Position numbers and translations under genes: made by a program. Of a DNA stretch of 64,000 bases, positions 61,916 to 64,000 are shown piece after piece. Position 1 is the stretch's first letter, and each line of letters begins with the position of its first letter. Source of the stretch: Bradyrhizobium diazoefficiens (GTDB lineage Bacteria > Pseudomonadota > Alphaproteobacteria > Rhizobiales > Xanthobacteraceae); NCBI RefSeq assembly GCF_016612535.1, contig NZ_JAENXS010000002.1, positions 1,550,001-1,614,000 on the forward strand. The letters are read 5' to 3'. The notes under the pieces are model-generated. The model worked only from the letters and a program-made list of their open reading frames with translations. It was not told the origin of the DNA and searched no databases.

Positions 61916-61941
61916 TTTCCATACATCTCGATATATGGAAA
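61916..61941. promoter_or_regulatory. Dyad operator overlapping the arsR2 start
   Basis: TTTCCATA (61916-61923) and TATGGAAA (61934-61941) are perfect 8-bp arms ten bases apart. The right arm contains the ATG of arsR2 at 61935. Confidence 0.55.
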
Positions 61942-62297
61942 CTGAAGAAGCTGTCCTTGCGCTCGCCGCCCTGTCCCAATCGACCCGCCTGGAGGCCTTT
62001 CGGACGCTGGTCAAACACGAGCCCGACGGCCTTGCCGCTGGCGATCTCGCACGCCTGCTGGAAGTCCCGCCGAACACATTGTCAGCCCATCTGTCGATCC
62101 TGACGCGCGCGAGTCTCGTGACCTCCGAGCGGCATAGCCGTTCGATCGTCTACCGCGCCAACCTGGTGGAATTCCGGGACGTCGCGGTTTTCCTGTTGCG
62201 TGATTGCTGCGGCGGGCGGCCGGAAGTTTGCGAGCCGGTCGTCGACAGCCTGCAAGCCTGCTGCTCTCCAAAACGAAAGGGGCGAGCCCGTGTCTGA
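61935..62297 (+). CDS. arsR: ArsR-family repressor, arsR2
   Basis: ATG 61935 gives 120 residues starting METEEAVLALAALSQSTRLEAF, the family N-terminus. The HTH contains VPPNTLSAHLSILTRASLV. C-terminal Cys91-Cys92 and Cys99 form an Acidithiobacillus-type As(III) site with one extra residue in the spacing, and Cys109-Cys110 add a second pair. No ribosome site is visible before the ATG and a dyad operator overlaps it, so a leaderless transcript is possible. It heads the rightward operon. Confidence 0.88.
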   Translation: METEEAVLALAALSQSTRLEAFRTLVKHEPDGLAAGDLARLLEVPPNTLSAHLSILTRASLVTSERHSRSIVYRANLVEFRDVAVFLLRDCCGGRPEVCEPVVDSLQACCSPKRKGRARV

Positions 62298-62301
62298 CCA
62301 G

Positions 62302-62376
62302 ATGTATAACGTCTTACTCTCGTATTGGATCGATACCTTCGAAGGCGTGCTCCGCCCGACGCCGAAGGCCAACTGA
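62302..62376 (+). CDS. 24-residue ORF between arsR2 and the aquaporin gene
   Basis: ATG 62302 comes 4 bp after the arsR2 stop and opens 24 codons (MYNVLLSYWIDTFEGVLRPT...) whose TGA overlaps the aquaporin ATG by one base. It could couple translation of arsR2 to the channel gene or encode a small membrane-associated peptide. No independent evidence of translation. Confidence 0.4.
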   Translation: MYNVLLSYWIDTFEGVLRPTPKAN

Positions 62377-63077
62377 TGGACAATTTCGACCTTTTGCGAC
62401 GCCTCGCGGCCGAAGCACTCGGCACGGCCATTCTCGTCGCGACCGTCGTCGGCTCCGGCATCATGGCGGAGACGCTGACCAAGGACGTCGCGCTTGCGCT
62501 TCTCTGCAACACCCTGCCGACCGGCGCCATTCTCGTCGTCCTGATCACGGTGCTAGGTCCGATCTCCGGCGCGCATTTCAATCCGGCGGTCACGCTGGTC
62601 TTCACCGGCAAACGCGAGCTGCCGGTGAACGAAGCCGTGCTGTACGTGGTTGCGCAGATCGCCGGCGGCATCGCAGGAACGATGGCCGCGCATCTGATGT
62701 TCGGATTGCCCCTGCTCGATCTCTCAACGAAGGTTCGAACAGGCGGGCCGCAGTGGTTCGCCGAAGCCATCGCCGCCTTCGGGCTGGTCGCGACGATCCT
62801 TGGTGGTATCCGCTTTCAGCGGACGGCGGTCCCCTGGCTGGTCGGCCTTTACATCACGGCGGCCTATTGGTTCACGGCCTCCACGTCGTTCGCCAATCCG
62901 GCAGTGGCCATCGCGCGGTCTCTGACAAACACGTTCTCCGGCATTCGCCCCACGGACCTACCCGGATTCATCCTCGCGGAACTCTGCGGAGCGTTCGCCG
63001 GCCTGCTGCTGATGAACTGGCTGCTCGGACATTCCGATGCGCGCGGCCCTGTCCCAATCGCGGAAACAAACCGATGA
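62376..63077 (+). CDS. Aquaporin/aquaglyceroporin in arsenic operon (AqpS-like)
   Basis: The 233-residue MIP-family channel has NPA motifs at 69-71 (HFNPAVTL) and 174-176 (ANPAVAIAR). The arginine usually next to the second NPA is displaced to residue 181, giving an unusual selectivity filter also seen in ars-linked aquaporins. In Sinorhizobium AqpS lets arsenite made by ArsC leave the cell down its gradient. It sits between arsR2 and arsC, overlapping arsC by 4 bp. Confidence 0.87.
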   Translation: MDNFDLLRRLAAEALGTAILVATVVGSGIMAETLTKDVALALLCNTLPTGAILVVLITVLGPISGAHFNPAVTLVFTGKRELPVNEAVLYVVAQIAGGIAGTMAAHLMFGLPLLDLSTKVRTGGPQWFAEAIAAFGLVATILGGIRFQRTAVPWLVGLYITAAYWFTASTSFANPAVAIARSLTNTFSGIRPTDLPGFILAELCGAFAGLLLMNWLLGHSDARGPVPIAETNR

Positions 63078-63475
63078 GCGTCACGATCTATCACAACCCC
63101 GACTGCGGCACCTCGCGCAACACGCTCGCGATGATCCGGCAGAGCGGCGCGGAGCCAACCGTCGTCGAATACCTCAAGACGCCGCCGACGCGCGAAACGC
63201 TCAAGCAACTGATCGCGGCGATGGGAATATCCGTCCGCGCGTTGCTGCGCGAGAAGGGAACGCCATACAAGGAACTTGGGCTGGACGATCCCAAATGGAC
63301 CGACGATGAGATGCTCGACTTCATGACGAGGCATCCCATTCTGATCAATCGTCCGATCGTCGTGACCCCAAAGGGCACCCGATTGTGCCGCCCTTCCGAG
63401 GCCGTCATCGATCTCCTGAACAATCCCGTCGGGCGGTTCGTGAAGGAGGATGGCGAGGTGGTCGACATACGGTAA
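63074..63475 (+). CDS. arsC: Arsenate reductase ArsC (glutaredoxin-dependent type)
   Basis: The 133-residue enzyme begins MSVTIYHNPDCGTSRNTLAM, with catalytic Cys11 in the ArsC/Spx-like fold. Arginine residues in FMTRHPILINRPIVV and GTRLCRP match the oxyanion-binding arginines of E. coli ArsC. It reduces arsenate to arsenite with glutathione and glutaredoxin. Start overlaps the aquaporin stop (ATGA). Confidence 0.92.
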   Translation: MSVTIYHNPDCGTSRNTLAMIRQSGAEPTVVEYLKTPPTRETLKQLIAAMGISVRALLREKGTPYKELGLDDPKWTDDEMLDFMTRHPILINRPIVVTPKGTRLCRPSEAVIDLLNNPVGRFVKEDGEVVDIR

Positions 63476-63504
63476 GCAGCCGTCGATCCTAACGCTCGTA
63501 CACC

Positions 63505-63539
63505 TTTGACACGTCGGGCAAAACACCGGCATGGTGGCA
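63505..63539 (+). repeat. 35-bp repeated element, copy B
   Basis: Matches copy A (56485-56519) at 32 of 35 positions. It lies 23 bp before the ClC start codon. Confidence 0.7.
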
Positions 63540-63561
63540 GCTACGCCGACTCAGACAGTGC

Positions 63562-64000
63562 ATGCCTAAACTCTTTACCGATCGTCGCCTTCGCTCCATC
63601 AGGGTCGTTTCAGTCCGCTGGCGGAGACGACTGACCTTTCTGATCGGCGGCCTCGCGGTCGGGGCGTTGGCCGTCGCTCTGGCCAAGCTGGCGGACTGGG
63701 CACAAGTCGCGTTCACGTACCTGCTGTCGGAATCGCGTTACGCTGCGCTCATCGTCACGCCGCTCGGGTTTGCGCTGTCCGTCTACCTGACCAACCGTTT
63801 CTTTCCGAACTCGCAGGGCAGCGGCATCCCGCAAGCGATTGCCGCACGCCAGCTCACCGAGCACAGCGCGCGCGAGAAGCTCGTTTCGATCCGCATTGCC
63901 GTCGGCAAGGTGTTGCTGACGCTGCTCGGGCTGCTCTGCGGTGCTTCGGTCGGCCGGGAGGGGCCGACTGTCCAGATCGGCGCTTCCGTCATGTTCGCCC
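63562..64000 (+). CDS. ClC-family chloride channel/transporter (3' end cut off)
   Basis: ATG 63562 opens a frame that leaves the window after 146 codons. GSGIP (86-90) is the selectivity-filter motif and GREGPTVQIG (131-140) carries Glu133, the gating glutamate of ClC proteins. Bacterial ClC proteins exchange chloride for protons or pass fluoride and chloride. It follows arsC by 86 bp, but a repeat element sits between, so co-transcription with the arsenic genes is uncertain. Confidence 0.9.
   Translation, partial: MPKLFTDRRLRSIRVVSVRWRRRLTFLIGGLAVGALAVALAKLADWAQVAFTYLLSESRYAALIVTPLGFALSVYLTNRFFPNSQGSGIPQAIAARQLTEHSAREKLVSIRIAVGKVLLTLLGLLCGASVGREGPTVQIGASVMFA

Overview
The window is high-GC chromosomal DNA of an alphaproteobacterium, most likely Bradyrhizobium or a close relative. 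This is inferred from the gene order ccmI-ccmE-ccmF-ccmH-degP-response regulator-histidine kinase-glnE, the soluble NAD-dependent formate dehydrogenase cluster fdsGBACD, PleC-type and FeuQ-type kinases, a Ku gene, an orphan Flp pilin, and several families of long intergenic hairpin repeats. No rRNA, convincing tRNA, CRISPR array, transposase or integrase was found.

Layout. 0-1.3 kb: a cut-off Hsp70-like ATPase gene. 1.4-7.3 kb: a 45-residue peptide gene, two OFA-family (oxalate/formate antiporter-like) transporters, a two-CBS protein, a ketopantoate-reductase-like enzyme and a fumarylacetoacetate-hydrolase-family enzyme. One 24-25 bp motif lies upstream of four of these genes. 7.3-15 kb: a membrane-anchored coiled-coil protein with an internal duplication, small secreted proteins, a nitronate monooxygenase-like enzyme, a quinone oxidoreductase and a cation efflux protein, separated by hairpin repeats. 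15.2-17.6 kb: a PleC/PdhS-like kinase. 17.7-24.8 kb: a LysR regulator divergent from fdsGBACD. 24.7-36.1 kb (minus strand): cytochrome c maturation genes, a Do-type protease, a two-component pair and glnE. 36-40.7 kb: two unknown genes, a second two-component pair and a 51-residue membrane protein with a candidate EcfG stress promoter. 40.9-56.4 kb: Ku, small proteins, a Flp pilin, a PAP2-type membrane enzyme, a ThDP enzyme, a triple-GAF kinase, an alpha/beta hydrolase, a drug-efflux MFS, a cysteine-cluster protein, a class A penicillin-binding protein and a DUF1214/DUF1254 pair. 56.5-58.7 kb: a sparse region with unknown genes. 58.9-63.5 kb: two divergent arsenic operons (arsR1-flavoprotein-MFS leftward; arsR2-24-residue ORF-aquaporin-arsC rightward). 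63.6 kb to the end: the start of a ClC channel gene.

How the parts may work together. The OFA transporters and the formate dehydrogenase could form an oxalate/formate uptake and oxidation route, although oxalyl-CoA enzymes are not in the window. The arsenic locus combines arsenate reduction (ArsC), a channel (aquaporin), a probable efflux pump (MFS) and a flavoprotein with a Cys-rich tail, under two ArsR regulators with candidate operators in the intergenic region. The shared motif around the OFA genes and the Cys-rich arsenic module are the best candidates for something not yet described.
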